Assembly: GCF_010015445.1 (NCBI RefSeq)
Contig: NC_053114.1
Span: forward strand, 16,784,724-16,848,723
Length of the DNA stretch: 64,000 bases
Source: Perca fluviatilis
Lineage: Eukaryota; Chordata; Actinopteri; Perciformes; Percidae
Direction: 5' to 3'
Both the position numbers and the translations under genes were made by a program. The notes beneath the pieces are model-generated. The model made no database searches, was not told the DNA's origin, and saw only the letters and a list, made by a program, of their open reading frames with translations. Below are positions 26,503 to 37,582 of this stretch, piece by piece; the stretch's first letter is position 1, and the number at the start of each line of letters is the position of its first letter.

Positions 26503-28698
26503 GGAACTGTGGGAGTTTTAAGGCATCCCATTAAATGTTAACATAGTCTGACCTATGAGAACAGACACACATGCACACATGACTCCCTTGCTGTTTGGAA
26601 TGCATTGGTTTTATTTCTCTTTGAAGCACATAGTGACACATAAGCAGACATACTGGGTGCCACACACATAGCCAAGCATAGCCAACATGTTTGTGCATGA
26701 TGCATCATACATGTTGGTATACCCACCCATCCACTGTATCTGCCCATCTACCAGGCAGACTTACAGTAAAACCTCGAGCTGGGCTGTGCAACCAAGCATG
26801 TACAGTAAGCACTCTTTCATATCTTTTATGAGATAGATAACATCTTGGCAGCAGCTGCCCAACAAAGCAAACCATGCAGATGGAGCTTTGCCGGAGGACT
26901 TTGATCTGTCATTCTTCCTTTTACTATCAGCAAATAAGATTGGAATGTTTAAGCCTTGGTGATATGATCTTTACCTCAGTTGCAGCAAAAGCTATCCTAA
27001 TTCAACATATACATGTATGTCTGTAGAAAATTCAGATTGCTACTTTCATTTCTATGGTTTTGCACTTCCAAGTCCTGGAACTGTTGGGTTGCCAACATCC
27101 TTTTGCCACACACACAGCTTGTGCTTTCATTACACCCAATCTGTATGTCATCTGTGCCAAAATCACCCACTTCCAATTAAAAGATAAAAGTCGTCACAAA
27201 GTTATGTCTCTCAAATCCTTGTTTTTGGAATTCATTTTTAAACGTTTCTGCCAGTTCTTTCCCCTCTGCTCGGCACAGTGTTGGCAGAGTAAGAACACCA
27301 AAATTCAATAACCCCTGTTGATCATTGAATGTAGGTTGGAAAAAATTTAATTGGACATTATCATTTTACAATTTTGTAAAACTTTAATTTTATACATTTG
27401 TTGCTCATATGTAATGTTTAAAACAGGCATGCCTTAAAAGTCTACATAAATGTGAAACTGCTGTCGCTACTGCATCTATCCAATATGAAATAATCTAATG
27501 AACAATCTTTCCAAAATGTTATTTATTAGTGTGGACCACAGTTATGATAACACATCATGTGTTTATTGCTTCAGTCCATGTTTTGTGACTTTTTCCAGCA
27601 TTTACATGACAATACCATAAAAAAAGTTTGGTAACCACAGTTAGGCCTGGCCTCCCACTGAAGTGAAATTTATAGCATCTGTTTAAGTTAAGTTCAGCCA
27701 AAGCAGTGGAGGCATGGAGTTGAGATGCTTAACAGTGAGCCAAACCCCTGTTATTCAAATCCCAACCACAATACACAGTTGGGTTATGAACACTGGAACA
27801 TAAACATGGTCTTTTTCTCTGAAAGCTTGTTAGAAGTTGGCATTTCCTCTATTTCTTTTGAACTAGTGGTTGACAGGTATTCCTCAATAACTTCCAACCA
27901 CAACATTCATGCATATTGCTCCAACATAGACCACAATGCCAGTAGCCTTTAGTTAGGCATGCATTATTAGACAACTAAAAGAAAGGCTCTGCACGGAGGG
28001 CTCGTCAAACTCAAAAACTGTACTGTTCTTGTACTTATGACACAATAATGATCAGCACATCTATGAAGGCCTAGAAAAGGCCTTGCTATTGGCCCTTGTG
28101 TAATTTGCAACTGATGAATATTTTACCTAAACAATTCAACAAAAGCAAGTCAGTAAGGGTTTACTGTATTGTAGATCAGAACATGTTCAGAGTCTGAGGC
28201 ATCTACGATGGTGGTTTTGTTACACCCATGCCAGTTTGAAGTGGTGTTGGTAAACTAAAAGGCTGCATTCAGCCAGCTTTAGTTTATGAACTTCAAAACA
28301 TGCAATTTTGTAAGTTGTTGTCACAATAACTCCAAAGGCCTTATCGTCATGCTACTGGAGCAGATATGTCATAGAGGTTTACAAGCCGCAAGCCATGTAC
28401 TTAACCCAAGAAGCTCTCTAGTCAAAATCTTCTTGGGGTTAACTAGATGGCATTTCAACTCCATTAAACGTTATAATTATATATATTTTATAAGTCTGTT
28501 TACTGAGATTTGGATTCTATAGAAATAATATACTACAAGTGTTAACAGAATATTTATTTATATTATTTAATCGTTTTGGGGGCATCAGGTGCAGTAATGC
28601 AGGTTTGTATCAGATTTTGGTGGTGAAGAGAATGCAGTTGAGATGGTTTGGGTAGTTATAGTAATATACCTTCTTTATTTAAACTACTTTTCAGTAAA
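26503..28698. other. Unassigned AT-rich DNA
   Basis: About 2.2 kb without recognised coding regions, transposon ends or tandem arrays. Confidence 0.45.
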
Positions 28699-28706
28699 TA
28701 TATTTG

Positions 28707-30875
28707 TATGGAGGAAATATTTATTCATAATTCAAATTGAAAGTCCAAAGAGAAAACAAAGCGAGATCAAATTAAAAAATATATATATATATATATATTT
28801 TTAAATTTTCCATTTGGCTTTGGCTTTTGAATTTAATATTTGGCTTTTGAATTTCAATTCAACATTGGCTTTTAATTTTCATTTAATATTTGGCATTTGA
28901 ATTTCAATTCAACATTGGCTTTTAATTTTCATTTAATATTTGGCTTTTGAATTTCAATTTAACATTGGCTTTTAATTTTCATTTAATATTTGGCTTTTGA
29001 ATTTCAATTTAACATTGGATTTTTGTTTGGACTTGACACATGTCAATGTAAATGAGGAGGTGTGGCCCCAAGGCTGCTGGGAGGGTCTGAAACGAAAGGG
29101 GTGCAGAGGCACCTTATGAGCAGCAGGGGGAGCTGACTGCTGAGGAGCATCTGTCTGCAGCTTCACCACTAGGCTTGGCCTCTTATTTCACATGATAGAA
29201 AATGATGATGTAGGTTAAACAGAAACGACATTTCATGCAACAACAGTGACGTTTTCATGTAGTTACTATAATTGGGCCCGTGTTAGTGAGGACTACATTA
29301 GGACTGTATTTAAAGCTGATTCTGGTTCCCAACTTCGCCCCAGGTGTGTCTGTTTAAAACACGACTCAGACAACTTCTCTCTTTTGATGTTATATTTCAA
29401 TTTAGCAACAGTAGACACATGGGTGTGGGTAGCTCTGCTACGTGTGTTTGTGTGTCGTCAGATCTCGAGGACGCACACACACACACACACAATCTCAACC
29501 GGATAGTCATCGTCCGAACTGCGACCTCTCCTTTTTCTTCACCTCACTTTTTTCTCTGGGTGGTGCGCGCGGTGTGAGGTGTGTGTTTTTTCAGAATTCC
29601 AGCGAACTAACTAAATAGCAGATGGAAATTATAAAAAAGCAATCGATTCTATAATCTAGATCGGGAGTTTGCCGTAGTAGCAGCAGCAAACAAATGGGAA
29701 CTTTTTACAATTTTCATCTGCTATTCCACCACTAAATTCACTATTGAGACTTTTTTTATGCGATAAATTGACTGTGTAGAGTTTGAATATGGGTAGTTTT
29801 ACAAACGTTGATGGCCAACTGCACATTTTCTCCGATGTTGTCAGAAGCTTCAGTCTGACGGGACAGCCATCTGGTGGCGTCCGGGATCGCCTCCCTGCTG
29901 GCCGGCCAGTGATGCTTACAGACACCGCTGTTAGCTGGAAGTCTGAAAAAGTAGCCTACATGGGCTGTACAAAAGGCCGTCAATCAGGAGTGATTGTTGT
30001 GAGTAGGCTACGTGTTGGAGAATAGCGCGGACACGCACCTCACACCGCGCGCACCACCCGGAGAAAAAAGTGAGAGAAAGAAAAAGGAGAGGTCGCAGTT
30101 CGGACGATGACAGCTGATCCAGCTGAGATTGTTTAGCTCTGCTACGTGTGTTTGTGTGTCGTCAGATCTCGAGGACGCACACACACACGTAGCAGAGCTA
30201 CCCACATCCATGTTTCTGCTTAATTAAATATAACATCAAAAGAGAGAAGTTGTCTGAGTTGTGTTTTAAACAGACACACCTGGGGTGAAGTTGGGAACCA
30301 GAATCAGCTTTAAATACAGTCCTAATGTAGTCCTCACTAACACGGGCCCAATTATAGTAACTACATGAAAACGTCACTGTTGTTGCATGAAATGTCGTTT
30401 GTGTTTAGCCTACATCATCATTTTCTATTATGTGAAACAAGAGGCCAAGCCTAGTGGTGAAGCTGCAGACAGATGCTCCTCAGCAGTCAGCTCCCCCTGC
30501 TGCTCATAAGGTGCCTCTGCACCCCTTTCGTTTCAGACCCTCCCAGCAGCCTTTGGGCCACGCCTCCTCATTTACATTGATATGTGTCAAGTCCAAACGA
30601 AAAGGCAATGTTAAATGGAAATTCAAAAGCCAAATATTAAATCCAAATGAAAATCCAATGTTAAATTGAAATTCAAAAGCCAAATATTAAATGAAAATTA
30701 AAAGCCAATGTTAAATTGAAATTCAAAAGCCAAATATTAAATTCAAAAGCCAAAGTCAAATGGAAAGCTAAAAAAATAAAATAATATTTTTAATTTGATC
30801 TCGCTTTGTTTTCTCTTTGGACTTTCAATTTCTCTTTGGACTTTCAATTTGAATTATGAATAAATATTTCCTCCA
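28707..30875. mobile_element. 2.2-kb foldback element with subterminal repeats
   Basis: The ends TATGGAGGAAATATTTATTC and its inverse complement are flanked by an exact 8-bp duplication TATATTTG (28699-28706 and 30876-30883). The left arm 28707 to about 29590 and the right arm about 30030-30875 are near-complementary. The subterminal parts carry 50-bp tandem repeats. A palindrome at about 30133-30201 (TAGCTCTGCTACGTGTGTTT and its inverse) sits near the arm end and is in the same orientation in both arms. The core at 29690-29870 resembles part of the TTAA-flanked family, and about 29970-30050 holds the module shared with the hATs at 2027 and 51311. No transposase was recognised, so the superfamily is unassigned. 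Confidence 0.88.
28831..29019 (+). repeat. 50-bp subterminal tandem repeats
   Basis: About 3.8 copies at exact 50-bp spacing, landmark ATTTAATATTTGGC at 28831, 28881, 28931 and 28981. Inverse copies occur in the right arm (about 30600-30760). Subterminal arrays of this kind often bind the transposase of foldback-type elements; that role is inferred here. Confidence 0.9.
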
Positions 30876-31039
30876 TATATTTGAGCCATTTTTCTTTGCG
30901 AAATTCACAAATATTGGCCTCCCCACTAATTAAAACAACGAAAAAGTAATTGTAATGGTTAAGATGCCTGACACTTCCAAGATCACTGATATTTTTATCA
31001 TTGTTTACTGTTAACAAGTAAGGAAAATCCAGTCTGCCA

Positions 31040-31165
31040 TAGCAAGTCAAGACAATTTTATTTATATAGCCCAATATCACAATTTGCCTCAAGGGGCTTT
31101 ACAATCTGTACAGGTACAACACCCTGTATTCTGAGACCCTAGATTCGGATAAGGAAAAAAACCCG
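31040..31165 (-). mobile_element. LINE 3' tail fragment
   Basis: Read on the minus strand, the sequence ends GGGCTATATAAATAAAATTG, the usual form of a fish LINE 3' end (Rex1/L2 group), preceded by TACAGATTGTAAAGCCCC. Only the 3' untranslated part is present, with no coding region. The clade assignment rests on resemblance of the tail. Confidence 0.55.
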
Positions 31166-31299
31166 AAAGGGTTTAACTCGTTTTACATGTTTTAAAAAAA
31201 AAATTCTTAGGAGAGTTATCAAAACTAAATAATCTTTATAGGTGCAAATGGCATTTAGGTCTCTCATGCCAATTAAAATGTCTCCTGATTACTTCAAGT

Positions 31300-31735
31300 T
31301 CTCATATTGTGCTCATTTTCAGGTTCATAATTGTATTTAGAGGTTATATCAGAATAGGTTTACATGGTTTAATTTTAAAAAACACCATATTTTTGTTGTA
31401 TTGCACATTGCTGCAGCTCCTCTTTTCACCCTGTGTGTTAAACTCTCTGTTTTAGCTACTGAGTGAGGCATCAAACTTCTATTCCATCTTTGTTGGGAGT
31501 CGCACATGCGCAGTAGCTAGCTAAGCATTATAAGCCAGTCAGAAGCGGAGTATGAGGGCGTGCCATGCTAGCAGCTAGGCGAGCATTATAGCATGTGTTA
31601 CAAAGTGATGCGTGTTCGTCACGGAAGTAAAGGCTGGACTACAATAGAGCTTTTTGGAGCAGTTTGTGAACAGTGTCCCTTTGGGGTGGACTTTGGGCTT
31701 TTTCACTTTGTAAACCTATTACATGCACAAAAATA
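31300..31735 (+). repeat. Dispersed repeat, copy 2
   Basis: This is a longer copy of the repeat at 450-734. It extends left to about 31300 (TTCTCATATTGTGCTCATTT) and right to about 31735. The right side abuts copy B of the TTAA-flanked element. Terminal repeats and target duplication were not identified. Confidence 0.7.
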
Positions 31736-31739
31736 ATGT

Positions 31740-33200
31740 AATCCAATGTAACATTGGTTGCGCTGAAAATGGCCCGCTTGCTATTTTATGGGCCCTTAAC
31801 TAATCTGTGAATATGGCCCTATTTGTAAAGAGCTTTTCTTCCAAATATGGTATGCTCATGTATATTAAGATGAGCTGCGTGGTGATTGGTTGAGCAAACC
31901 ACATACACATACATTGGAGACGAGACAGTGCAATGTTATACATTGTTTGTCTGCTATTTCATTATTAAATTCACTTCTGAGACTTTTTTCACGGCACTTA
32001 TATTACAGCTACCCCAAGGCCGATTTCAATTTAATGCATTTTTGTGAATATGAGGGGTTTCGTTAGCTGCTAGTGCCCCTTCAATCCTATGGGTAAAGAT
32101 CGTGGCTAGCTAGCTACACCTTCGGCATAACTAGAGTATATTTAAAGTTTGAATTTCGTCACGCCACTTATATTACAGCTACCCCAAGGTCTTACAAAGC
32201 TAATAATTGTGTCCGATTTCAATTGAATGCATTTTTGTGAATATGAGGGGTTTTCGTTAGCTGCTAGTGTCCCTTCAATCCTATGGGTAAAGATTGCGGC
32301 TAGCTAGCTACACTTTCGGCATAACTAGAGTATATTTAAAGTTTGAATTTCGTCACGCCACTTATATTACAGCTACCCCAAGGTCTTACAAAGCTAATAA
32401 TTGTGTCCGATTTCAATTGAATGCATTTTTGTGAATATGAGGGGTTTTCGTTAGCTGCTAGTGTCCCTTCAATCCTACGGATAAAGATTGCGGCTAGCTA
32501 GCTACACTTTCGGCATAACTAGAGTATATTTACACTTTGAATTTCGTCACAGCATGTATATCACAGCTACCCTAAGGCCTTACAAAGCTTAGCCAATTTC
32601 AATTTAATTTATTTTTGTGAATTTCAGAGGTCTAGGAGGAGGCTAGCTAGCTCTCATTGATAGAGCTCCATCCAGCCGCGGGCTCTATCAATGAGACTCA
32701 CGGACAAGAAGCGTTTATTTCCCCGATCGTTTGTTTAAATAACTCAACACACATATCCATTATAAGATTAACTGGAACCTGCGGTAAGAGATTGCGGGCG
32801 TAACAAGCTCACTGACCGCGTTCTCACTCACACACACCCGCCATTTAGCAGGAAGAGGGGAGGGAGAACAGCGAGTTGCAGTCCCTGGAGCTCTGTCAGG
32901 GCAGCGGCGTTTGGTAGTCCAGTAACCCAGAAGCGGTGACTTTGCGAGGGTATGGAGCACCGTGGGCTGCCGGCCGTGACGGAGCTCCATCTAGCTCACA
33001 GCAGGCCGGGGTCTGTGAAGGAGGACAGGCCGGGCGGCGAGGCAGCAACCCAGCCAGCACCGGCCGCTGAACTCCGACACACAGTCGGAAAAAATTACAA
33101 TTAGCCATAAATGTTTGTAAAACGGCCCGTATTTGACCTCTAAATAGTTGATTTCTCGCATTAAAAAAGTCTCAGAAGTGAATTTAGTGGTAAAATTGCA
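31740..33200. mobile_element. TTAA-flanked element family, copy B (partial)
   Basis: The left part (31745-31990) matches 15890-16160 of copy A in the same orientation. The middle carries the 194-bp array, and 32560-32786 matches 20500-20744. The right part (32880-33200) is the inverse complement of 16130-16360 of copy A. Together the two copies show a family with long inverted arms around a tandem array. Neither terminus with TTAA is retained in this copy. Confidence 0.65.
31996..32640 (+). repeat. 194-bp tandem array
   Basis: Unit starts fall at about 31996, 32166, 32360 and 32554. Spacing is 194 bp except for the first unit, which lacks about 24 bp. Units two and three are nearly identical. 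The landmarks are ACTTATATTACAGCTACCCC and GCTAGCTAGCTACAC. The array is related to, but diverged from, the units at 16380-16739 and 20233-20600. Confidence 0.93.
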
Positions 33201-33811
33201 GATGAACAATGTATACAATTTCTGAGATCTGCGTGACCTATTCAGAAGACTTTGAGAGTTTTCTTTGAGAGTGATCATTAAAGAATCTAATACATCATAA
33301 CATAAACACACCTTGCTCTGACACTGTGGAAAATGCCTGTGGCTGATTTCCAGCTGTTTTGGTTTAAGGCTTAATGTCTGATGACAGACAAATATTGTGC
33401 TTACAGGAGGTAAAAAAGATGGGTGAATGGTTACTCATAACTATGACACACTGTTAGGCGCACGTTGTTACAAAAGCAGGTTTGTACTTGTACGTCATTT
33501 GGGTTTGTTGATTTAGGAAACGCCTGTCTGTTTACTACTGGCTCACCTGTTGAAAAGATGACAAGGATCTCTTGTTAAACTGTCCAACCCTTGAAATAAA
33601 GTAGTTACAATCACAGCTGAAGAGACAGAAGGTGGCACAGCACACACCACATTTCTCAGTCATAGTCAAAAAAGTCCTCTTTTGTACAGAATCTATCCAT
33701 CAGATTCTCAAATGTATGTATTGTTGCAAATGGTTTATAAAATATCAAGGAAATTGAAATAATCTAGTGAAATCACTATAAAAGAAACCCACTATGATCC
33801 AATGTTTAAAA
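33201..33811. other. Unassigned DNA
   Basis: No gene, repeat array or transposon end was recognised. Confidence 0.4.
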
Positions 33812-33909
33812 AATAATATGGGTAGAGTTTTCCTTGATTATGCGGCACGTTTTCTTAAAAAATGCGATGGAATATGCGGGATATTTATGCAATTTTATGC
33901 GATGAAATT

Positions 33910-33966
33910 GCGGGAACTTGCAAAAAATGCGGGAACTTGCAAAAAATGCGGGAACTTGCAAAAACT
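33910..33966 (+). repeat. Three 19-bp tandem repeats
   Basis: Three perfect copies of GCGGGAACTTGCAAAAAAT near the left end of the decayed hAT-like element. Subterminal short repeats of this type are common in hAT elements as transposase-binding sites; that role is inferred. Confidence 0.95.
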
Positions 33967-34576
33967 GCGGTTTGATGAAAAAGAGAAGAAAAAGTGATTC
34001 CCCCAAAACACCCTGCTTTTTTTTTAAACTTAATTTCCAAAAATAGTTTACAGATATTCAGTCACTGCAATAAGTAAACAAATAAGATACAAAAATATAT
34101 ACAAATAATATAATATTAAAGTAAAAATAAAAGTAAAAGTATACATATATATTAAGTATATATTTAAATTAGGTCACTTATGTAGTAGAAATGTGAATTC
34201 TTTTTAGAAATTGGTGGCTTCTAGGCTGAGAAAAGCCAGAAAATGTGTTTTTGGCTCATGTGGATGAAAGACACCAAATCCCAGCACTTGCTTCGCAGCT
34301 TTAGCGTCTAGTCCCAAGCCACGCCTACCCTTTACAGACAGACAGTGAGACGATCAACTCAACAAGTGTGTTTTATTGTCATTTCAACCATATACACGAA
34401 AAAATGTTTCACCGTGGCTCAAGTGGTGTTACACATTTAAAACATGCTTTTTTTTTGCCACAGCTGATACATTATCCGGACTTCTTTCAGCGGATTGATT
34501 GATAGCTCCAGAGTGAACAGAACTGTGTCCATGGCAACGCTCTGCTATGCATGGCAACGGTGTGTTATCCTTAGCA

Positions 34577-35474
34577 GCGGTCTGTTATCAAGAATTATAC
34601 CATGGTCTGGGTGAATACTCGATTCTGATTGGCTGCAGGGTGTCCATTAAAAAGTGATGTAGGACACCTACTAAAGGAGTTCCGGTGAAACTGACTGTTT
34701 ACTGTTCTATATGAATGCACTACATTAAATCAAAAAGGAAATGTGGATTTATTATTTCCAAATCGTCCTCTGAACACCACAAGATGGCGCTAAAACACAC
34801 AGGCAGCAAGAAGTAAGTTATACTGCCCCTCTGGACTGACTTTGTTTCACAGCGAATAACGTTATCTCACATCCCGTTCACTGTTCAGCTCGCTGCTTCA
34901 GGCTGCGCCGCTGCAGCCGACAGTAACGTTACACATCGCAGATCTAATTCTTCGTAAAAGTCGTTATATTGTTTTGGGGACAATGACATGGCTGATAGCT
35001 AGCTTGTCTTGTTGTTCAACATACTGTCAAAATATTATTACTGATTGCCAACTGTACACAATGTTATTGACTTTGGATCTTGCTAGCATATTGTCAGCTT
35101 TCTGGCTCGTAGCTAAACTGAAGGGTTCTATCAGCTGAGCGGACTATATAAATATCTCCGGTTGCTAAGGGAGGCAAGTCGTGTCTAAGGTTCTTCCTAA
35201 TTCCTGGTGGAGAGAACGTTTGCATTGCATAAGAACCTGATGGATGGGAATGATTGTTCCAGGTATTAGTCAAACCATCAGGCGTAACCAGGGAAACGGA
35301 GTTATTGTTTGGATAAACTTTAGATTTCGATTGTAAAACTAATTAAAATAACTTCGGACTTCGGCGGAGGCAACCGTCCTCCGCTGCGCGTTGGACGGTT
35401 CACGCCTCGCCGTCATCCATTAATACCTGACAATGGACACCTCGTCGGGCATTAACCCTTACATAACAGACCGC
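34577..35474. mobile_element. Nested element with short inverted ends
   Basis: GCGGTCTGTTAT at 34577-34588 is inverted at 35463-35474, and AGGTGTCCATT-type motifs near 34639 and 35431 form a second inverted pair at similar distances from the ends. This suggests a roughly 0.9-kb DNA element inside the decayed hAT. No target duplication or gene was recognised. Confidence 0.4.
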
Positions 35475-35678
35475 AATTCTACATTAGAATTCAACCAAGC
35501 CATGTAATAAAAGAAGGCTAACACATAGCTACTAGCATTAGCTCTTGGTGGGCTGTGGTATAAACATGGAGTATAAACACAGCCGTAAATTTGCGTGGGA
35601 TGTAGCTAGAATTGTCGGCATTTTACAGTCACAAACTCAACCAGCAGTTAGCAGTTAGTTGTATACAAATCACCCCAT

Positions 35679-36236
35679 TTATGCAACAGGCAGTCCAGGG
35701 TAACACAGCCCACCTCCACTAGTAGTCTTACCCGGTGACAGAGCAGCAGGCTGGATTGTCCACAGCAATATTTCCACAACAACAAAAACACAGCAGTCTC
35801 TGAACTCACGTTGAGAGTTTCGTTGAAGTTGGATGTAGTCCAGTTTGTTTAATGAGCGGACACTTGCAAGCAGGATTGGTGGAACAGGTGGCCGGCTAGC
35901 GTTAGCTTTCCACCGGCACACTTGTTCAACGCTCCCCGCTGATGAGGTCTCTTTACCAGCCAGAGGCATCGAGCACCACCGATGGTCTCCATGCAGGCGA
36001 AGCACTCGTAGTGTGTCGAGTATTGCGTCTGTAATAAAGTGTCCTGCATATTTTCCGATGTGTACCAATGTATCCCGGTGGTACACGTGTGTGGTAGTTT
36101 GAATGCACATAATTGTTGTTCTAAAATTTTCGTCGGGATGAACAGTTTCTGCTCCTGCTGAGAAGCTAAGCGAGGATTCAAGATGGCTGACACTCGTTTT
36201 TTCCTCGGCAATCTCCGGAAAAAGCCGACAGTTCAA
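35679..36236 (-). pseudogene. LINE ORF2 N-terminal fragment
   Basis: A 185-codon frame whose second half includes Arg-Ser-Leu-Asn-Lys-Leu-Asp-Tyr-Ile and Arg-Glu-Phe-Arg-Asp-Cys-Cys-Val-Phe, then a Gly-Lys-Thr...Gly-Gly-Gly-Leu-Cys segment. These match the start of the endonuclease domain of fish LINE ORF2 proteins as I know them. The downstream endonuclease and reverse transcriptase are absent, so the copy lacks its 3' portion. This is unusual for a LINE and implies later loss. Clade not determined. Confidence 0.5.
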
Positions 36237-36296
36237 CCCCCTATGGGCTGTGCGGAAGTGGCTCCTAATATTGGCTGTAGTCTTTTGCCTCTGGGC

Positions 36297-36351
36297 AAAA
36301 AAGCCTCAGATGACGCAAAAATCGTCATTTTGCGTCATCTGAGGCTTTTTT
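36297..36351. repeat. Perfect 24-bp palindrome, 7-nt loop
   Basis: AAAAAAGCCTCAGATGACGC and four further bases (36297-36320) are exactly inverted at 36328-36351 around the loop ATCGTCA. It sits upstream of the LINE fragment. The function is unknown. Confidence 0.93.
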
Positions 36352-36901
36352 CCAGACCCACAATACAAAGATCTCCCCTCTCAGGGGGACATGAGGGAGG
36401 GAAGCACGGTCATTCAAAAATACTACCGGGTTTCTACTAATACAAAGCTTAATGCTAAATCGGTGAAGTTTCCCTTTAATAATATAGACAGCAGGAGCAC
36501 TTAAAGAAATTTGAGTAGACATCAGATATTAAGATAGCTTTCTTATTGGATACCAACTTAAGAGACTCAAAGTACATGTTCAACCTCCAACACCTGCTTT
36601 TCGATGATGTTCACGTCGCGTAATTACGTCACTTCATAAAGTTCCCATGGCAACAGGGGAAAATGGCTGCTCTTGTGCAACATTTTTTCAACTTTCTGCT
36701 AAGATATATGTGACTTTTTTGCAATGAAAATGCGGGGATTATGAAATCATGCAAGCACCGCATATTTTGCGTGGAAATCGGCAATTTATGAGGCGAAAGG
36801 GCGGCATATTTGAAAAAAATGCGGCCCCCGCATGAATATGCGGACGGCTGATTATGCATTGAATTATGCGATCGCATAATAGCGTTTTTCTGGAGGGACT
36901 G

Positions 36902-37370
36902 AATAACAAAGAAATGTGGTCCCATATCATCACTTTCCTGCCTTGCCTGTAGGCATGGCTTGGCATTTTGTGCATTCAGTGTTTTTGTCATGCCCTTTAA
37001 TAGTCTGATTATTAAGGTAAATATGGTGCAAAATATGAGAGCTTGTAGACTTGATTTGAGGACTTGTAGAGCAAATATCTGAAATGTTCATACTGTATGT
37101 ATAAAATATTCACACATATGAGCTGAATTTAAAGTCACAGAAAGGGGGGGGGGGAAAGAGCTTGTAGAAAAAATCTGAACTTGTATGTGGAAATTTCCAC
37201 TCATAGAAAATATTTACGTTACAAGGTGAAGTCACAGAACAATTATTCACAAATGTGTAGACTGATGTTTACACAAATACAATGGAAGCTGCAAACTTGT
37301 AATGCAACATTTACTCTCTTTTATTATTTTTTTCTTGACAAATGTGCTCTCTGCATCACAAAGTGCAGAT
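36902..37370. other. Unassigned DNA
   Basis: AT-rich DNA with a short poly-G run at 37144-37153. No gene was recognised. Confidence 0.4.
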
Positions 37371-37433
37371 CCGGCAATAGACTGCTCCACAGCTACAAAA
37401 CAAATTTGTAGCTGTGGAGCCGTCTATTGCCGG
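37371..37433. repeat. 29-bp palindrome, 5-nt loop
   Basis: Left arm 37371-37399 (starting CCGGCAATAGACTGCTCCAC) and right arm 37405-37433 pair with one mismatch around ACAAA. It lies 28 bp from a compound microsatellite. It could be a very short foldback element or an inverted duplication. Confidence 0.93.
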
Positions 37434-37458
37434 AGCATGGACTGCTTTCACCGTAGGA

Positions 37459-37460
<2 letters not shown>

Positions 37461-37499
<39 letters not shown>

Positions 37500-37578
37500 A
37501 TATATATATATATATATATATATGCGTGTGTGTGTGTATGTATATATATATATGTGTGTGTGTGTATGTATATATATT
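37461..37578. repeat. Compound (GT)n/(TA)n microsatellite
   Basis: (GT)17 followed by (TA)n and alternating GT and TA blocks. The apparent open frame through it is low complexity. Confidence 0.97.
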
Positions 37579-37582
37579 TAAT

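Larger units (their letters stand above)
33820..36901. mobile_element. Decayed hAT-like element, ~3.1 kb
   Basis: The right end, read inward, is CAGTCCCTCCAGAAAAACGC followed by repeated ATTATGCG motifs. The left end (about 33820) is decayed but has the same ATTATGCGG and AATATGCGGG style of subterminal sequence. The flanks AATAATAT (33812-33819) and AATAACAA (36902-36909) match at six of eight bases. Inside are a small inverted-end element and a LINE fragment. Boundaries on the left are uncertain. Confidence 0.55.

Noticed and set aside
31996..32640. Regular direct repeats resembling a CRISPR-like array
   Set aside because: The whole 194-bp unit is repeated, with no variable spacers, and it is part of a eukaryotic mobile element.
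32760..33108. GC-rich minus-strand frames in copy B
   Set aside because: They belong to the arm of the TTAA-flanked element, are short and overlapping in different frames, and have no recognisable domain.
35845..36440. Plus-strand frames of 85 codons
   Set aside because: Antisense to the LINE fragment and across the palindrome; no independent support.
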